The notes: generated from the sequence alone by a model not told the origin. A DNA stretch of 64,000 nucleotides from Croceicoccus naphthovorans (GCF_001028705.1 NZ_CP011770.1:561501-625500); one strand, 5' to 3'. Counted from the stretch's first letter, positions 35,007-45,662 are shown. Program-made: numbers and translations.

Positions 35007-36221
35007 TTACATCGCGCCAAGCGCAAGCCGGTGCAGCACCAGCGCCGACAGTTTCGCCCGTTCGGCCAGCGATTCGACGATCATGAATTCCTGAGGCGAG
35101 TGGATCGACCCGCCCCGCACGCCCATCGTATCGACCACCGGCACACCGCAGGCCGCGATGTTGTTGCCGTCGCAGACCCCCCCTGTGTCCTTGCGCGCAT
35201 AGTGCAGCCCCAGTGCCCCAGAACAATCGGCGACGGTGGCGTAAAGTTGCTCCGCCCGCGCATCGATCGGCTTGGGCGGGCGGGTGATGCCGCCGTGCAT
35301 GCGGATCGCGACGTCGCGTTTGCGGATCACTGCTTCCATCGCGGTGTCGAGCGCGGCGAGGAAGTCTTTCGCTGCTTCGTGCGATTTGGGCCGGATGTTG
35401 AAGCGCAGCACCGCGTGATCGGGCACGACGTTGTTGGCAGCGCCGCCCTCGATCCTGGCCGGGTTCACCGAAAGCTGGTCGTGACCCAGATCCGCGATGC
35501 GCAATGCCAGGTCGGCGGCGGCCAACACAGCGTTGCGCCCGTCGTGAGGATTGCGACCCGCATGGGCCGAGCGGCCCGTGACGATCAGACTGTAATTGCC
35601 CGATCCGCCGCGCGCGCCCGCCAAGGTGCCGTCCGGCTCGGTCGAAGGTTCGTAGGTCAGCGCCGCGATCTTGCCGCGCGCCAGTGTCTCGATCAGCCCG
35701 GCGCTGGCCCCGCTGCCGGTCTCCTCGTCGGAATTGATCATCACGTCATAGCCGACACCCGCCGCCGCCTCGGTCTGCTCGAACAGGCGCAAAGCCTCCA
35801 GAATGACCGCGATGCCGCCCTTCATATCCGCAAGGCCGGGGCCGTTCAGCACGCCGGGTTCCAGTTCGGTAATGCCGGTGAAGTCGGTGTCGGCGGGGAA
35901 CACGGTATCCATATGACCGGTCAGCAGGAACCGGCGCGGCGCATCGGGGCGCACGCTGGCCACCATGTGCCGGCCGCGCTGGACCTCGAATTCGTGCCCT
36001 TCGGCATCGATGGCGGAAACCGGCGCGGGATCAATCAGGTCCACCGTGCCGGGCAGCGCCGAAAAGGCATCGGCCAGCACCGCCGCCTGCTGCTGCAAGC
36101 CCGCCAGATTGCCGGTCCCGGTCTGCATCGCGCTCCACTCCGTCGCATTGCGCAGCATGGTCGCCGCGTCCGCGCCTTCCAGCATCGCGCGTTCGCTATC
36201 GGTCAGGTCATTCCGTTTCAT
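35007..36221 (-). CDS. M20 family hydrolase (CPG2-like) in the ast cluster
   Basis: 404 residues from ATG 36221. Zinc-peptidase features: FLLTGHMDTVFPADTD, the GLADMKGG aspartate, and NSDEETGSGASAGL with the general base glutamate; ends with GSIHSPQEFMIVESL. These are typical of glutamate carboxypeptidase-like (CPG2) M20 enzymes that cleave N-acyl or dipeptide amide bonds. It is first in the operon with astA and astB. It may do the final succinylglutamate hydrolysis in place of AstE, or release arginine from peptides; both are inferred. Confidence 0.85.
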   Translation of the reverse strand: MKRNDLTDSERAMLEGADAATMLRNATEWSAMQTGTGNLAGLQQQAAVLADAFSALPGTVDLIDPAPVSAIDAEGHEFEVQRGRHMVASVRPDAPRRFLLTGHMDTVFPADTDFTGITELEPGVLNGPGLADMKGGIAVILEALRLFEQTEAAAGVGYDVMINSDEETGSGASAGLIETLARGKIAALTYEPSTEPDGTLAGARGGSGNYSLIVTGRSAHAGRNPHDGRNAVLAAADLALRIADLGHDQLSVNPARIEGGAANNVVPDHAVLRFNIRPKSHEAAKDFLAALDTAMEAVIRKRDVAIRMHGGITRPPKPIDARAEQLYATVADCSGALGLHYARKDTGGVCDGNNIAACGVPVVDTMGVRGGSIHSPQEFMIVESLAERAKLSALVLHRLALGAM

Positions 36222-36426
36222 TCGCAACCGATAGCGATCCGAAATGCGCTTGGCCAGCGCAGCGCTTGGTCCGCCGGGATCATGGTCTCGCTTGCCAGAT
36301 CGGCCAGTGGTTGGCATGAGCCGCGACGGCGAATCTGGAAACTCCCTCTCCGTATGGTGCGCATGGCCCGTGGCTAGGCGTGCATGTCGGATCGTGACCA
36401 ACGCAAACGAAAGCAGGTAGAGAAGC

Positions 36427-38529
36427 ATGGTTGAGCGCATTGAAAAAGCGGGCCTTCAGGTCGAAAGCGAACTGGCGAAGTTCGTCGAAGGCGACGTGCT
36501 GGCCCCGCTGGGCATGGATGCGCGGGCCTTTTGGCAGGGCTTTGCCGACCTGCTGGCGAAGTATGCACCGGTGAACCGCGACCTGCTGGCCAAGCGAGAC
36601 GCGTTGCAGGCCAAGATCGACGCGTGGCACAAGAAACGCGCGGGCAAGCCGATCGATATGGCCGAGTACAAGGCTTTCCTGTTCGAGATCGGCTACCTCG
36701 TCCCCGAACCGGGCGCGTTCGAGATCGGAACCGAGAACGTCGACGAGGAAATCGCGACGATGGCCGGGCCGCAACTGGTCGTGCCGGTGCTCAACGCCCG
36801 CTTCGTGCTCAACGCCGCCAATGCGCGCTGGGGCAGCCTCTACGATGCGTTCTACGGGACCGACGCGCTGCCCGATGCGCCCGAAGCCACGGTAAAGGGC
36901 TATGACCCGGCACGCGGCGCGGCGGTGATCGCGGCGGGGCGCGGGTTCATGGACGATGCGCTGCCCGGCTGGGAAGCGGCGCTGACCGGCGGCGATTGCC
37001 CGCATGCCTATGCCAAGCTGACTGGCGGGGCCGAGGGCGTGATGTTCAAGCACAACGGCCTGCACATCGAAGTTCACGTCGATCGTAACCACCCCGTCGG
37101 ATCGACCGACGATCTGGGGATCAGCGACATCGTACTGGAATCGGCGCTGACCAGTATCGTCGACATGGAAGACTCGGTCGCCGCCGTCGATGCCGAGGAC
37201 AAGCGCGAAGCCTATGCCAACTGGCTGGGCCTGATGCGCGGCACGCTGGAGGCAAGCTTCCAGAAGGGCGGCAAGACGATGACCCGCGCGCTGGAGCCCG
37301 ACCGGACCTACGAAATGCCGGGCGGCAAGACCTTCGACCTGCCGGGCCGCAGCCTGCTGTTCGTGCGCAACGTCGGCCACCTGATGACCAACCCGGCGAT
37401 CCTTCTGCCCGATGGCAGCGAGATCCCCGAAGGCATCATGGATGCGGTGATCACCAGCGCCTGTGCGCGTCACGATCTGGAAGGTCTGGGCAAGCTGAAG
37501 AACAGCCGCACCGGATCGATTTATATCGTGAAGCCCAAGATGCACGGGCCGGAAGAGTGTGCCTTTACCAACGACCTGTTCGACGCGGTGGAAGACCTGC
37601 TGGGCCTTGCCCGCCACACGATCAAGGTTGGCGTGATGGACGAGGAACGCCGGACCAGCGCGAACCTTGCCGCCTGCATTCACGCGGTGAAGAACCGGAT
37701 CGTCTTCATCAACACCGGCTTCCTCGATCGTACGGGCGACGAGATGCACACCTCGATGCAGGCCGGGCCGATGATCCGCAAAGGCGCGATGAAGGGCAGT
37801 GACTGGATCGACGCCTATGAAAAGCGCAACGTCGCCATCGGGCTGAAGCATGGACTTTCCGGCAAGGCGCAGATCGGCAAGGGCATGTGGGCCGCGCCCG
37901 ATCGCATGGGCCAGATGCTGGTCGAGAAGATCGGCCACCCCAAGACCGGCGCGAACACCGCATGGGTGCCATCGCCGACCGCAGCGACGCTGCACGCGCT
38001 GCACTATCACCAGATCGACGTGTTCGATCGCCAGAAGGAAGTCGCGGCAGAGGGTGTGCCCTCGCTCGACCGCCTGCTGACCGTGCCGCTGGCGCAAGGC
38101 TTGAACTGGTCGGAAGAGGAACTGCGCGAGGAACTGGACAACAATGCACAGGGCCTGCTCGGCTATGTCGTGCGCTGGATCGATCAGGGCGTGGGTTGTT
38201 CCAAGGTGCCCGACATCAACGACATCGGGTTGATGGAAGACCGCGCAACGCTGCGCATATCTTCGCAGCACATGGCCAACTGGCTGCTGCACGGCGTCGT
38301 GACCGAAGATCAGGTGATGGACGCGATGCGACGCATGGCCGCCAAGGTCGACGCGCAGAACGCCGACGATCCGGCCTATGAACCGCTTGTCGGGAACGAG
38401 GATGGACCCGCGTTCCAGGCGGCCCGGGACCTTGTGTTCAAGGGCGTCGAGCAGCCGTCCGGCTATACCGAACCGCTGCTGCATAGCTGGCGGCAGGTGA
38501 AGAAGGAGCGGGCGTCCGTAGAGGCCTGA
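36427..38529 (+). CDS. glcB: Malate synthase G
   Basis: Condenses glyoxylate and acetyl-CoA to malate, allowing growth on two-carbon compounds. 700 residues, the typical single-chain G isoform. Recognisable parts are [33 protein letters not shown] with acidic active-site residues, [32 protein letters not shown], and the C-terminal [31 protein letters not shown] precedes the ATG. No isocitrate lyase gene is nearby, so glyoxylate may come from another source. A long antisense frame on the other strand is a GC-rich shadow. Confidence 0.95.
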   Translation: MVERIEKAGLQVESELAKFVEGDVLAPLGMDARAFWQGFADLLAKYAPVNRDLLAKRDALQAKIDAWHKKRAGKPIDMAEYKAFLFEIGYLVPEPGAFEIGTENVDEEIATMAGPQLVVPVLNARFVLNAANARWGSLYDAFYGTDALPDAPEATVKGYDPARGAAVIAAGRGFMDDALPGWEAALTGGDCPHAYAKLTGGAEGVMFKHNGLHIEVHVDRNHPVGSTDDLGISDIVLESALTSIVDMEDSVAAVDAEDKREAYANWLGLMRGTLEASFQKGGKTMTRALEPDRTYEMPGGKTFDLPGRSLLFVRNVGHLMTNPAILLPDGSEIPEGIMDAVITSACARHDLEGLGKLKNSRTGSIYIVKPKMHGPEECAFTNDLFDAVEDLLGLARHTIKVGVMDEERRTSANLAACIHAVKNRIVFINTGFLDRTGDEMHTSMQAGPMIRKGAMKGSDWIDAYEKRNVAIGLKHGLSGKAQIGKGMWAAPDRMGQMLVEKIGHPKTGANTAWVPSPTAATLHALHYHQIDVFDRQKEVAAEGVPSLDRLLTVPLAQGLNWSEEELREELDNNAQGLLGYVVRWIDQGVGCSKVPDINDIGLMEDRATLRISSQHMANWLLHGVVTEDQVMDAMRRMAAKVDAQNADDPAYEPLVGNEDGPAFQAARDLVFKGVEQPSGYTEPLLHSWRQVKKERASVEA

Positions 38530-38658
38530 ACAAATTTGGGATTAATTCGTTCGCCTGATCCGATGTTTAGTCTATAACTATCGGACTTGGCCAAATCAGG
38601 GATGGTATGGCGAAGGGGCGGGCCGACAGGCAGCGCCCCTGATGCGAGGGGTCGCGCC

Positions 38659-39669
38659 ATGCATCGTCTGGCTACGTTTGATGTCAGTTCCAGTTTCGAA
38701 TCGCCCGCCGCCCGGCTGGGCGCGCAGGCGCTGTTCGGGCTGCTTTGTGCGCGGATCATGATTGCGGTGCGGTCGGGTCTCGACACGTTTGCGCCGACGT
38801 CGGGTCCCTTTGCGCTGGTCTATCCGACCGTGCTGATCGCCACCCTGTTCGGGCACTGGCGCGGCGGGATGGTCGCCTATTTGTTCAGCTTATTCTGGGC
38901 GTGGTGGTTCGTGCTGCCCACGGTCGGATCGTTCCAGTTCGAAGTGCCGACCGACCCAGCGCGCGTTGCGATCAATGCTTTGGCCGTCGCCATCATCGCG
39001 GTGCTGGCAGAGGCTTTCCGCCGCGCGGTACAAACCGGGGCCGCTGCGCGAGAGGCGGAGATCGAGCGGCGCGGCATGCTGATGGTTGAATTGGAGCATC
39101 GCACCAAGAACAACTTCGCCCTGGTCGCCAGCCTGCTGGAACTGCAAAAACGCCGCAGCGCGGACGAGGCCGTGGTTCAGGCACTGGATCAGGCGACGGG
39201 TCGGGTTCACACTTTCGCGCGCGCCTATTCCAACCTTGTCGACACTCAGGGCGAGGGCAGCAGCGTCGAGATGGATGGCTATCTCAGCGATGTCTGCGCC
39301 CGGGTGACCGAAGGTGCGTTTCACGACCGCGTGGATGTCACGTGGGAAGTCGATTCGTGCACCTTGCGGCGGCAGGTCGCGGTCGCCATCGGCCTGTTCG
39401 TGAACGAGGCGCTGACCAATTGCGCGAAATACGCGTTCCCGGATGGGCGCGAAGGGCGGGTTGAAATCCGTTTCACTAGTTCGGATGCCGATACATGGTC
39501 GCTGACCATCCGCGACAACGGGATCGGTGCGGGCGGCGCGCCCACATCCGACGGCAAGGGCGGCATGGGCGCGGGCCTGATGCAGGCCTTTGCGCGGCAG
39601 GCGATGGGACAATATTCGGTTGAACCGCAGGAAGGCGGCCATTGCGTCCGCCTGGCGAGCGGGGCCTGA
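38659..39669 (+). CDS. Membrane histidine kinase, DUF4118-like sensor with HisKA_2/HWE-type core
   Basis: 336 residues from ATG 38659, which has GAGGGG seven bases upstream. The N-terminal membrane part (about 50-125) with YPTVLIATLFGHWRGGMVAYLF resembles the four-helix DUF4118 of KdpD. The kinase core is of the HisKA_2 kind: phosphate-accepting H147 in VELEHRTKNNFALVASLLEL, N box FVNEALTNCAKYAF, and G box IRDNGIGAGG...GGMGAGLMQAFA. Such kinases often feed the alphaproteobacterial general stress response, but no PhyR or EcfG gene is in the window. An inverted repeat TCCGAT...ATCGGA (38559-38585) lies upstream. Confidence 0.85.
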   Translation: MHRLATFDVSSSFESPAARLGAQALFGLLCARIMIAVRSGLDTFAPTSGPFALVYPTVLIATLFGHWRGGMVAYLFSLFWAWWFVLPTVGSFQFEVPTDPARVAINALAVAIIAVLAEAFRRAVQTGAAAREAEIERRGMLMVELEHRTKNNFALVASLLELQKRRSADEAVVQALDQATGRVHTFARAYSNLVDTQGEGSSVEMDGYLSDVCARVTEGAFHDRVDVTWEVDSCTLRRQVAVAIGLFVNEALTNCAKYAFPDGREGRVEIRFTSSDADTWSLTIRDNGIGAGGAPTSDGKGGMGAGLMQAFARQAMGQYSVEPQEGGHCVRLASGA

Positions 39670-40509
39670 TCAGCCCTGCGGGGTCAGCAAGCGGGCGATC
39701 GCGGTAAATTCGTAAACCGACAGGGTTTCGGCCCGTCGCGTCTCGTCGATGCCCAGCGTGGCCAGCGCATCCAGCGCGCCGGGAAGCCCTTTCATGCTCT
39801 GGCGCAGCATCTTGCGGCGCTGGCCGAAAGCCGCCTCTGTAACGCGTTCCAGCATTCGGGCCGATATGCCCGGCGGGGCGGGCACGGGGGTGACATGGAC
39901 GATGGCGCTCATCACCTTGGGCGGGGGGGTAAAGGCGCTGCGATGTACTTTCATCGCCAGCTTTGCCCGCGCGCGCCACTGGGCAAGAATGGCAAGGCGG
40001 CCATAGGCACCGGTGCCGGGTTCGGCGACGATGCGCTGGGCCACTTCCTGCTGGAACATCAGGGTCAGCGATTGCCATTGCGGGGGCCATGCCTCTCCGC
40101 CCAGCCAGCCGGTAAACAGCGCGGTGCCGACATTATAGGGCAGGTTGGCGACGACCGAATAGGGGCCGAAGAACAGCCGCGCCGGATCGATGGCCATCGC
40201 GTTGCCCTGAATAACGCGCAACTGATTGGGAAACGCCGCATCCAGTTCGGCCAGCGCGGGCAGGCAGCGCGGGTCCATCTCTATGGCGGTGACCTTGGCA
40301 CCGGCGCGCAGCAGGGCGCGGGTCAGGCCACCGGGACCCGGGCCGACTTCCAGCACATCGCGCCCCTTCAGGTCGCCCGGCACGGCGGCGATGCGGTCCA
40401 GCAACTGTTCGTCCAGCAGGAAGTTCTGGCCCAGCGCCTTGCTGGCCGACAGGCCATGGCGCGCGATAACCTCGCGGATCGGGGGCAGGGGCGTCAGCGG
40501 CTTGATCAT
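39670..40509 (-). CDS. rsmA: 16S rRNA dimethyladenosine transferase
   Basis: RsmA/KsgA dimethylates two adjacent adenines near the 3' end of 16S rRNA during small-subunit maturation. 279 residues from ATG 40509, whose start overlaps the pdxA stop as ATGA. Motifs: SKALGQNFLLD, VLEVGPGPGGLTRALL for S-adenosylmethionine, and VVANLPYNVGTALF as motif IV. It is last in the lptD-surA-pdxA-rsmA series. Confidence 0.96.
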   Translation of the reverse strand: MIKPLTPLPPIREVIARHGLSASKALGQNFLLDEQLLDRIAAVPGDLKGRDVLEVGPGPGGLTRALLRAGAKVTAIEMDPRCLPALAELDAAFPNQLRVIQGNAMAIDPARLFFGPYSVVANLPYNVGTALFTGWLGGEAWPPQWQSLTLMFQQEVAQRIVAEPGTGAYGRLAILAQWRARAKLAMKVHRSAFTPPPKVMSAIVHVTPVPAPPGISARMLERVTEAAFGQRRKMLRQSMKGLPGALDALATLGIDETRRAETLSVYEFTAIARLLTPQG

Positions 40510-41507
40510 GTGGCGCGGCGGCCCGCGCAATCGGCGGCCATGCGCAGCGCGGCGATGGTCGGCCCCGCGCTGGCCCGCCCGGTTCCGGCAAGAGCGAAGG
40601 CGGTGCCGTGATCGGGCGAGGTGCGGATGATCGGCAGGCCCAGCGTGACGTTGACCCCTCGGTCGAAATCGAGCGCCTTCAACGGGATCAGCGCCTGATC
40701 GTGGTACATGCAGACGGCAAGGTCATAGGTCGCGCGCGCCTCCGCATGGAACATCGCGTCGCCCGGCGTAGGCCCAGTGGTGTCCAGCCCCTTGGCCCGC
40801 AAAGCCTCGACCGCCGGGGCGATGATCGCGATATCCTCGTCGCCCAGCCGTCCCTGTTCGCCCGCGTGGGGGTTCAGACCCGCGATGGCGATGCGCGGTG
40901 CGGCAAGGCCGAAGTCGCGCTGCAAGGCCGCCGCCGCGATCCGCACGCGCCGCACGATCAGGTCGATGGAAAGCAGCGATGGCACATCGGCCAGCGGCAC
41001 GTGCACCGTTATCGGCACGACCCGCAATGACGGCCCCGCCAGCATCATCACCGCATCGTCCGCCGCCACGCCGCAGGCGGCCGCGCAGAACTCGGTCTGG
41101 CCGGGGTGGGGGAATCCGATGTCCTGCAACGCAGCCTTGGCGATGGGGCCGGTGACCAGTGCGGATGCCTTGCCGTCGATAGTCAGGCCCGCCGCGGTCT
41201 CCAGCGCGTGCAGCGCCAGCCGTGCGCCCTCTTGCGATGGCTTGCCCGGTGTATCGGCCATCGGACCAAGGTCGATCACCGGCAACGCCTCGCCAAAAAC
41301 GTCCGCCACAGCGGCAGGCGTATCGACCGCGCGAACCGCGCCGCCGCAGCGATCCGTCACCGCTTGCATCAGCGACAGCGATCCGATCAGCGCAAATGGC
41401 GCAAGGCCTTTCTCACGCCGTGCGACCCATGCCTTCAGGAACAGTTCCGGCCCAACGCCCGCCGGGTCGCCGATCGCGGCGACCAGCGGGAGAGGCGGCG
41501 TGCCCAT
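40506..41507 (-). CDS. pdxA: 4-hydroxythreonine-4-phosphate dehydrogenase
   Basis: Pyridoxal phosphate synthesis enzyme, NAD-dependent. 333 residues. Diagnostic segments: LVAAIGDPAGVGPELFLKA, VTGPIAKAALQDIGFPHPGQTEF, IAIAGLNPHAGEQGRLGDED, and AVCMYHDQALIPLKALDFDRGVNVTLGLP with metal ligands. It follows surA by four bases and overlaps rsmA. The surA-pdxA-rsmA order is the common proteobacterial one. Confidence 0.96.
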   Translation of the reverse strand: MGTPPLPLVAAIGDPAGVGPELFLKAWVARREKGLAPFALIGSLSLMQAVTDRCGGAVRAVDTPAAVADVFGEALPVIDLGPMADTPGKPSQEGARLALHALETAAGLTIDGKASALVTGPIAKAALQDIGFPHPGQTEFCAAACGVAADDAVMMLAGPSLRVVPITVHVPLADVPSLLSIDLIVRRVRIAAAALQRDFGLAAPRIAIAGLNPHAGEQGRLGDEDIAIIAPAVEALRAKGLDTTGPTPGDAMFHAEARATYDLAVCMYHDQALIPLKALDFDRGVNVTLGLPIIRTSPDHGTAFALAGTGRASAGPTIAALRMAADCAGRRAT

Positions 41508-41511
41508 CGGC

Positions 41512-42900
41512 TCAGTTGTACTCGATCACCGCGTCGCGGCGCAGGTCGCGCAGATAGATCTGGGCGCGCTTGCCGACGCGTTCGTCCTCAACCTGAGCCA
41601 TCAGTTCGTCGAACGTCGGGCCGCCGGCCATCGCAGGGTCTGTTCGGCCGCAAAGCATCAGGACGCGAACGCCCTCTGCCGCCGATCCGAACGGCTGCGT
41701 GATCCCGCCTTGCGGCAGCGCGAGGAGCGTATCCTGCAATTGCGCGGGCAGGTCCTTGATGCGGACGTTGTCGTTGCTGACCACTTCGGCCCCGATGGCC
41801 GCCGCGCCGGTTTCCGCCGCGCCGCATCCGGCGATGGTCTGCACGTCGGCGGCGAACTTCTGCGCGCGCGCCGATGCCTGTTCCGGGGTCGTGCCTTCGG
41901 GGAAGCTGATCGAAATCTGCTTCAGGCTAAGCACCGCTTCACGCGGGTCGGCCATCAGCACCTTGCGCGTGTCGATCAGATAAAGCAGCGAATAACCGCC
42001 GCGTAGTTCGACCGGGCCGACCAGCTGGCCGGCCTGCATCGAAGTAGCCGCTTCGGCAAGTTCGGGCGGAAGCTGGGCAAGGCGTACCCAGCCCAGATCG
42101 CCTCCGACCGCCGCGGTCGAGGCCTGACTGAACTGCCGCGCATAGGCGACGAAGCTGCCGCCCTGCCGCAATTGTTGCATGATCTGCTCGGCCTGCTGCC
42201 GCGCCTGTGGCTTGGTTTCCGCCGTGGCCGACAGGAAGATTTCGCCCAGCCGGTATTCCTCGGTCCCGCGATCGGCCTTCAGGCGGTCCAGCCTTTCCTG
42301 AACCTCTTCTTCCGACACGTTGATGAAGGGCGCGATATTGCGGCGCAGGATGCGCTGCCACGAAAGCTCGCCGCGAATCTGCTGCTTCATCGAATTGGGC
42401 GAGGACTTGATCGAATAGAGATACTCGTTGAGCTTCGCCGGGGTCATCCCGAAATTCTGCTGCGACACGCGGTTGTAGGTCGCATCGACCTCCGCATCGG
42501 TCACCGCGACTTCGGATGCCACCGCCTCCTGAATCTGCAGTGTCTCGTCGATCAGGTTGTTCAGCACCTGCGCGCGCAGGCGTTCAAGGTCTTCGCCCGC
42601 GATCTCGTTCCGATTGGCCGCAAGGACGAGCGCGAGGCGTTGATCGATGTCGGTGCCGGTGATGATCGTGCCGTTGACGATGGCGGTTGCCCCGCGAAAC
42701 GCGGTTGGCGCAGGCGCGCCATACACCGCCGGGTTGGCGGGCAGGTTCAGCGCATCCGTGTTACCCGGATCTTCCGCGTTCGCGGCCTGTGCAGCCGGGG
42801 TCGGCGCAGCCGTCTGGGCGGCCAGCGGCGCGGTCAGCATAGCGCCCGCGCCAACGGCCAGCGCAGCGCGGCCCGCGATGGTCCACCAGTTGCTCTTCAT
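41512..42900 (-). CDS. surA: Periplasmic peptidylprolyl isomerase, SurA-like
   Basis: 462 residues from ATG 42900; ATG 42930 is possible. A signal peptide (ALAVGAGAMLTAPLAAQ) precedes an alanine/proline-rich segment, the SurA N-terminal domain (AIVNGTIITGTDIDQRLALVLA...VLNNLIDETLQIQEA) and one parvulin domain (AEQIMQQLRQGGSFVAYARQF...GGDLGWVRLAQLPPELA). It chaperones outer-membrane proteins such as LptD, which is encoded immediately upstream. Only one clear parvulin copy is seen, fewer than the two of E. coli SurA. Confidence 0.88.
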   Translation of the reverse strand: MKSNWWTIAGRAALAVGAGAMLTAPLAAQTAAPTPAAQAANAEDPGNTDALNLPANPAVYGAPAPTAFRGATAIVNGTIITGTDIDQRLALVLAANRNEIAGEDLERLRAQVLNNLIDETLQIQEAVASEVAVTDAEVDATYNRVSQQNFGMTPAKLNEYLYSIKSSPNSMKQQIRGELSWQRILRRNIAPFINVSEEEVQERLDRLKADRGTEEYRLGEIFLSATAETKPQARQQAEQIMQQLRQGGSFVAYARQFSQASTAAVGGDLGWVRLAQLPPELAEAATSMQAGQLVGPVELRGGYSLLYLIDTRKVLMADPREAVLSLKQISISFPEGTTPEQASARAQKFAADVQTIAGCGAAETGAAAIGAEVVSNDNVRIKDLPAQLQDTLLALPQGGITQPFGSAAEGVRVLMLCGRTDPAMAGGPTFDELMAQVEDERVGKRAQIYLRDLRRDAVIEYN

Positions 42901-43133
42901 CTTGCCCACGGTTCCGATCAAGTCAGACATCCCTACAAATAGTTCGCGAATCCGCGCATTCTTCACGCTTCGCACCGATCGCCCTTGGCGACCCCCGGCT
43001 TAACCATAGCTGAGCCGGGCGGGATATGCGAAACGGCCCCTATCCCCCGATAACCGTCCCGATGGGCGGCAAACCGGCCTTTAGGATCAACCGTAAACCG
43101 GATCAACCGCACGCCCAATCACAAGCTCCGATT

Positions 43134-45488
43134 TCAGAAGCCCAGATTGCGCAGGCGGAACTTCAACAAGAAGGTATTGCCCTCTTTCGCATCGCCCGTG
43201 CCGATGGTGTCGCGCCGCCATACGATGGAGGCGGAGAGGCAATCGTCGTCGTACGACAGGCCCAGCCGCGTGCGCAGCGTATCGAACCCGTCCGATGTCA
43301 GTGACGGGTCCTCGCTCTCATCCGTCAGGTTGATCACCGTCGATCCGAAGATGGACCAGTAGTTGGCAAAGGCGACCCGGCCCGCAAGGCGCAGTTCCTC
43401 GCGGTCGCGCAAATCCTCCAGCCTGTCGGGGATGTTGCGGTCCAGCTTCAGGTAGCCTGCCTCGACATAAGTCTTGCGCGTACCCAGGGCTACGTCAAAC
43501 TCGTTGCGGCGGAAGACCAGCTCGTCCTTGTCGATGCGGAAGCGGTGCGTGAAGGACAGGAAATCGCGGAAGCGCACCGTGTTGCGCCCGACGATGTCCG
43601 ACGTGCGCGAGGTAAGCCCGGTGCCATCGGGCAGGATGTCGCTCTGGCTAGACAGGCGATAGCTTTGCCCCAGTGTCGATGTCAGCCGCCAGCCCGGCGC
43701 ATCCCAGCGCCAGTCATAGCCGTAGGTGATGCGCGCGCCGTCCTCTACCCGGTCGTACCCGGGAAAGCGGTTCAGCGCGAAGAGGTTCGAATCCTCCAGA
43801 TCGACTGCGCGGGCGTCTTCATTGGGGATTGCCAGGTTGTCGATCTGCGGCGTCGCCACGATCTGCACCCGCGGAGTCAGCACTTGCGTGCCGCCGAGGA
43901 AGCCGCCGACCAGCGGCCATTTCACGTCGATCGCACCAGTCGCCACGCCGCGCGTTTGCCACCCGCTTTCGCCGCGATAGAAATCGACGGTCGTCAGCTC
44001 GTTGTTGTCAGAATGATAGACGTCGCCGCGCACCAACCCGGTAAAGGTGATTTCCTGCCCCATGCCGGTCAGTTCGCGGCGGCTCCACGTCGCGCCGGCA
44101 AAGGCGCGGCGGGTGTCCTGCCCGTCGCTGCGTTCGAGGAACAGGCTGTTCGCCTGAAGCGTGATCTTGCCGCCCAGCAGCGGATCGCCGATCCGGCGGC
44201 GATAGTCGACCAGCGGCAGGGCATAGGGGACCAGCCCTTGATCCTCACCCGCGACCAGCGTCTGCGTGGCCCAGCCCGTGATGGCCAGATAACTGTTGTC
44301 GTCGATCCGTTCCGCCGAGATTAGCGAACGCAGACGGTCGCTGCGGCTGATGTCGTAGCGGCGCAGGAACGTGCGGTCGGTGGTAACGCGGATCGATCCG
44401 GTGATCGACCAGTAAGGATCGAGCTGAAACCGGCCGTTGGTATTGAGATAGCCGCGCAGGTCGCGCTGCGAATCGTCGCTGACCGTCTCTCCCGATGTCG
44501 GAATGCGCGAGCTGTTCGTGGCATAGCCGGTGACCTGATAGGCCCCGTCTTCCGTCAGCGCGGCATAGCGGGCCGATACCATCGGCGCGACTTTGGAATA
44601 GAGATTGGCGCCCAGCGTCAGTTCGCGGTTTTCCGCCAGACGCCAGTAATATTCGCCCAGCAATTCGACGCCGTTGGAGTTTGAAAAGCGCAGGTTCGGC
44701 GTGGTGAACCCCGACTGCGGCTTGTCGTCCGCCCGCACGCTCAACCCGAACAGCGGGATCAGCGGCAGACCGAACAGTTCCAGCCGCGCGCCCTTGAAAT
44801 TGATCTTTTGCGTATCGGGATTGTACCGCACGCTGTTCGCGGTGATCCGCCACGTGGGATCGCGCGGGCAACCGTCGGGCGTTTCGACCGGGCACGGGCT
44901 ATAGGCCACGTCGGTCAGCGCGATGGTGCCATCCTCTGCCCGCGTGCCCGTACGCGCGGCCATGCGCGCGCCTTCGCCCATGACCAGCAGCATGTTTTCC
45001 ATCGCGCCCGCGCGCAATTCGTCGGTCAATTCGATCCGGTCGGTATAGAGCGTGTTGCCGTCCACATCGGTCAACGCGATGTTTCCGCTGGCGACGATTT
45101 CGCCGGTGTTGCGGTCCCAGCGGATCTGGTCGGCGACCAATTGCTGGTCGGCACGGCGCAGCACGACGTCGCCCGATGCTGTCACGATGTCGGTATCGGT
45201 ATCGAAGCCGATGTCGTCCGCCTCGAACGCGATCGAATCGGGATCTTCGGCGGCGGGGATGCGGAATTCGGTTTTCGGCTCAGGCTCCGGATTCTTGCCG
45301 CCGGTCCAGAAGTAATCCTCGCCGCGAACGGTGCCGGTGTTGCCGTTGACGAAAGTATCGCCGCCGCCGCGATTCTCCAGCGCGCTGTCCTGCGCCCGGG
45401 CGGGGGCAGTCAGCGCGATGGCGAACGTGGCCGCCGTACACAGGAAAACCGCGCGTGAATGCCGCAATGCGGTTACGCGGGAAACCAT
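43134..45488 (-). CDS. lptD: LPS-assembly protein LptD
   Basis: Outer-membrane beta-barrel that inserts lipopolysaccharide with LptE. 784 residues from ATG 45488. A signal peptide (CTAATFAIALTAPARAQ) is followed by an OstA/LptA-like jelly-roll (about 95-230; ASGDVVLRRADQQLVADQIRWDRNTGEIVASG) and a long barrel ending in ...LLKFRLRNLGF, with a C-terminal aromatic residue as expected for the BAM complex. The two cysteines near CPVETPDGCP may form a disulfide. The open frame continues to 48155 on the antisense of pepA and downstream genes; that part is not real. Confidence 0.93.
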   Translation of the reverse strand: MVSRVTALRHSRAVFLCTAATFAIALTAPARAQDSALENRGGGDTFVNGNTGTVRGEDYFWTGGKNPEPEPKTEFRIPAAEDPDSIAFEADDIGFDTDTDIVTASGDVVLRRADQQLVADQIRWDRNTGEIVASGNIALTDVDGNTLYTDRIELTDELRAGAMENMLLVMGEGARMAARTGTRAEDGTIALTDVAYSPCPVETPDGCPRDPTWRITANSVRYNPDTQKINFKGARLELFGLPLIPLFGLSVRADDKPQSGFTTPNLRFSNSNGVELLGEYYWRLAENRELTLGANLYSKVAPMVSARYAALTEDGAYQVTGYATNSSRIPTSGETVSDDSQRDLRGYLNTNGRFQLDPYWSITGSIRVTTDRTFLRRYDISRSDRLRSLISAERIDDNSYLAITGWATQTLVAGEDQGLVPYALPLVDYRRRIGDPLLGGKITLQANSLFLERSDGQDTRRAFAGATWSRRELTGMGQEITFTGLVRGDVYHSDNNELTTVDFYRGESGWQTRGVATGAIDVKWPLVGGFLGGTQVLTPRVQIVATPQIDNLAIPNEDARAVDLEDSNLFALNRFPGYDRVEDGARITYGYDWRWDAPGWRLTSTLGQSYRLSSQSDILPDGTGLTSRTSDIVGRNTVRFRDFLSFTHRFRIDKDELVFRRNEFDVALGTRKTYVEAGYLKLDRNIPDRLEDLRDREELRLAGRVAFANYWSIFGSTVINLTDESEDPSLTSDGFDTLRTRLGLSYDDDCLSASIVWRRDTIGTGDAKEGNTFLLKFRLRNLGF

Positions 45489-45662
45489 TTTTCGAAGGTC
45501 CGAGCTCTGCGATCCGGGCGGCATGGCTTGCCTATCGCACCGCTCTTGCCTAACTGCAACGGCAATGCAGCGGCTTTTCGGCGTGCCGGTCATTTGCCTC
45601 CGTTCAGGGCGGCCCGCACGCCATTCCCCAACCGCCATGATTTGCCAGGAGCATTGCGCCCA

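Noticed and set aside
36280..38484. 734-residue minus-strand frame opposite malate synthase
   Set aside because: It is antisense to glcB over its full length, rich in R, H, G and V as expected for the complement of GC-rich codons, and has no domain. glcB itself has all conserved motifs.
42994..43019. Hairpin CCCGGCT...AGCCGGG between lptD and surA, considered as a terminator
   Set aside because: It lacks a T tract on either strand and sits between two genes of the same functional block.
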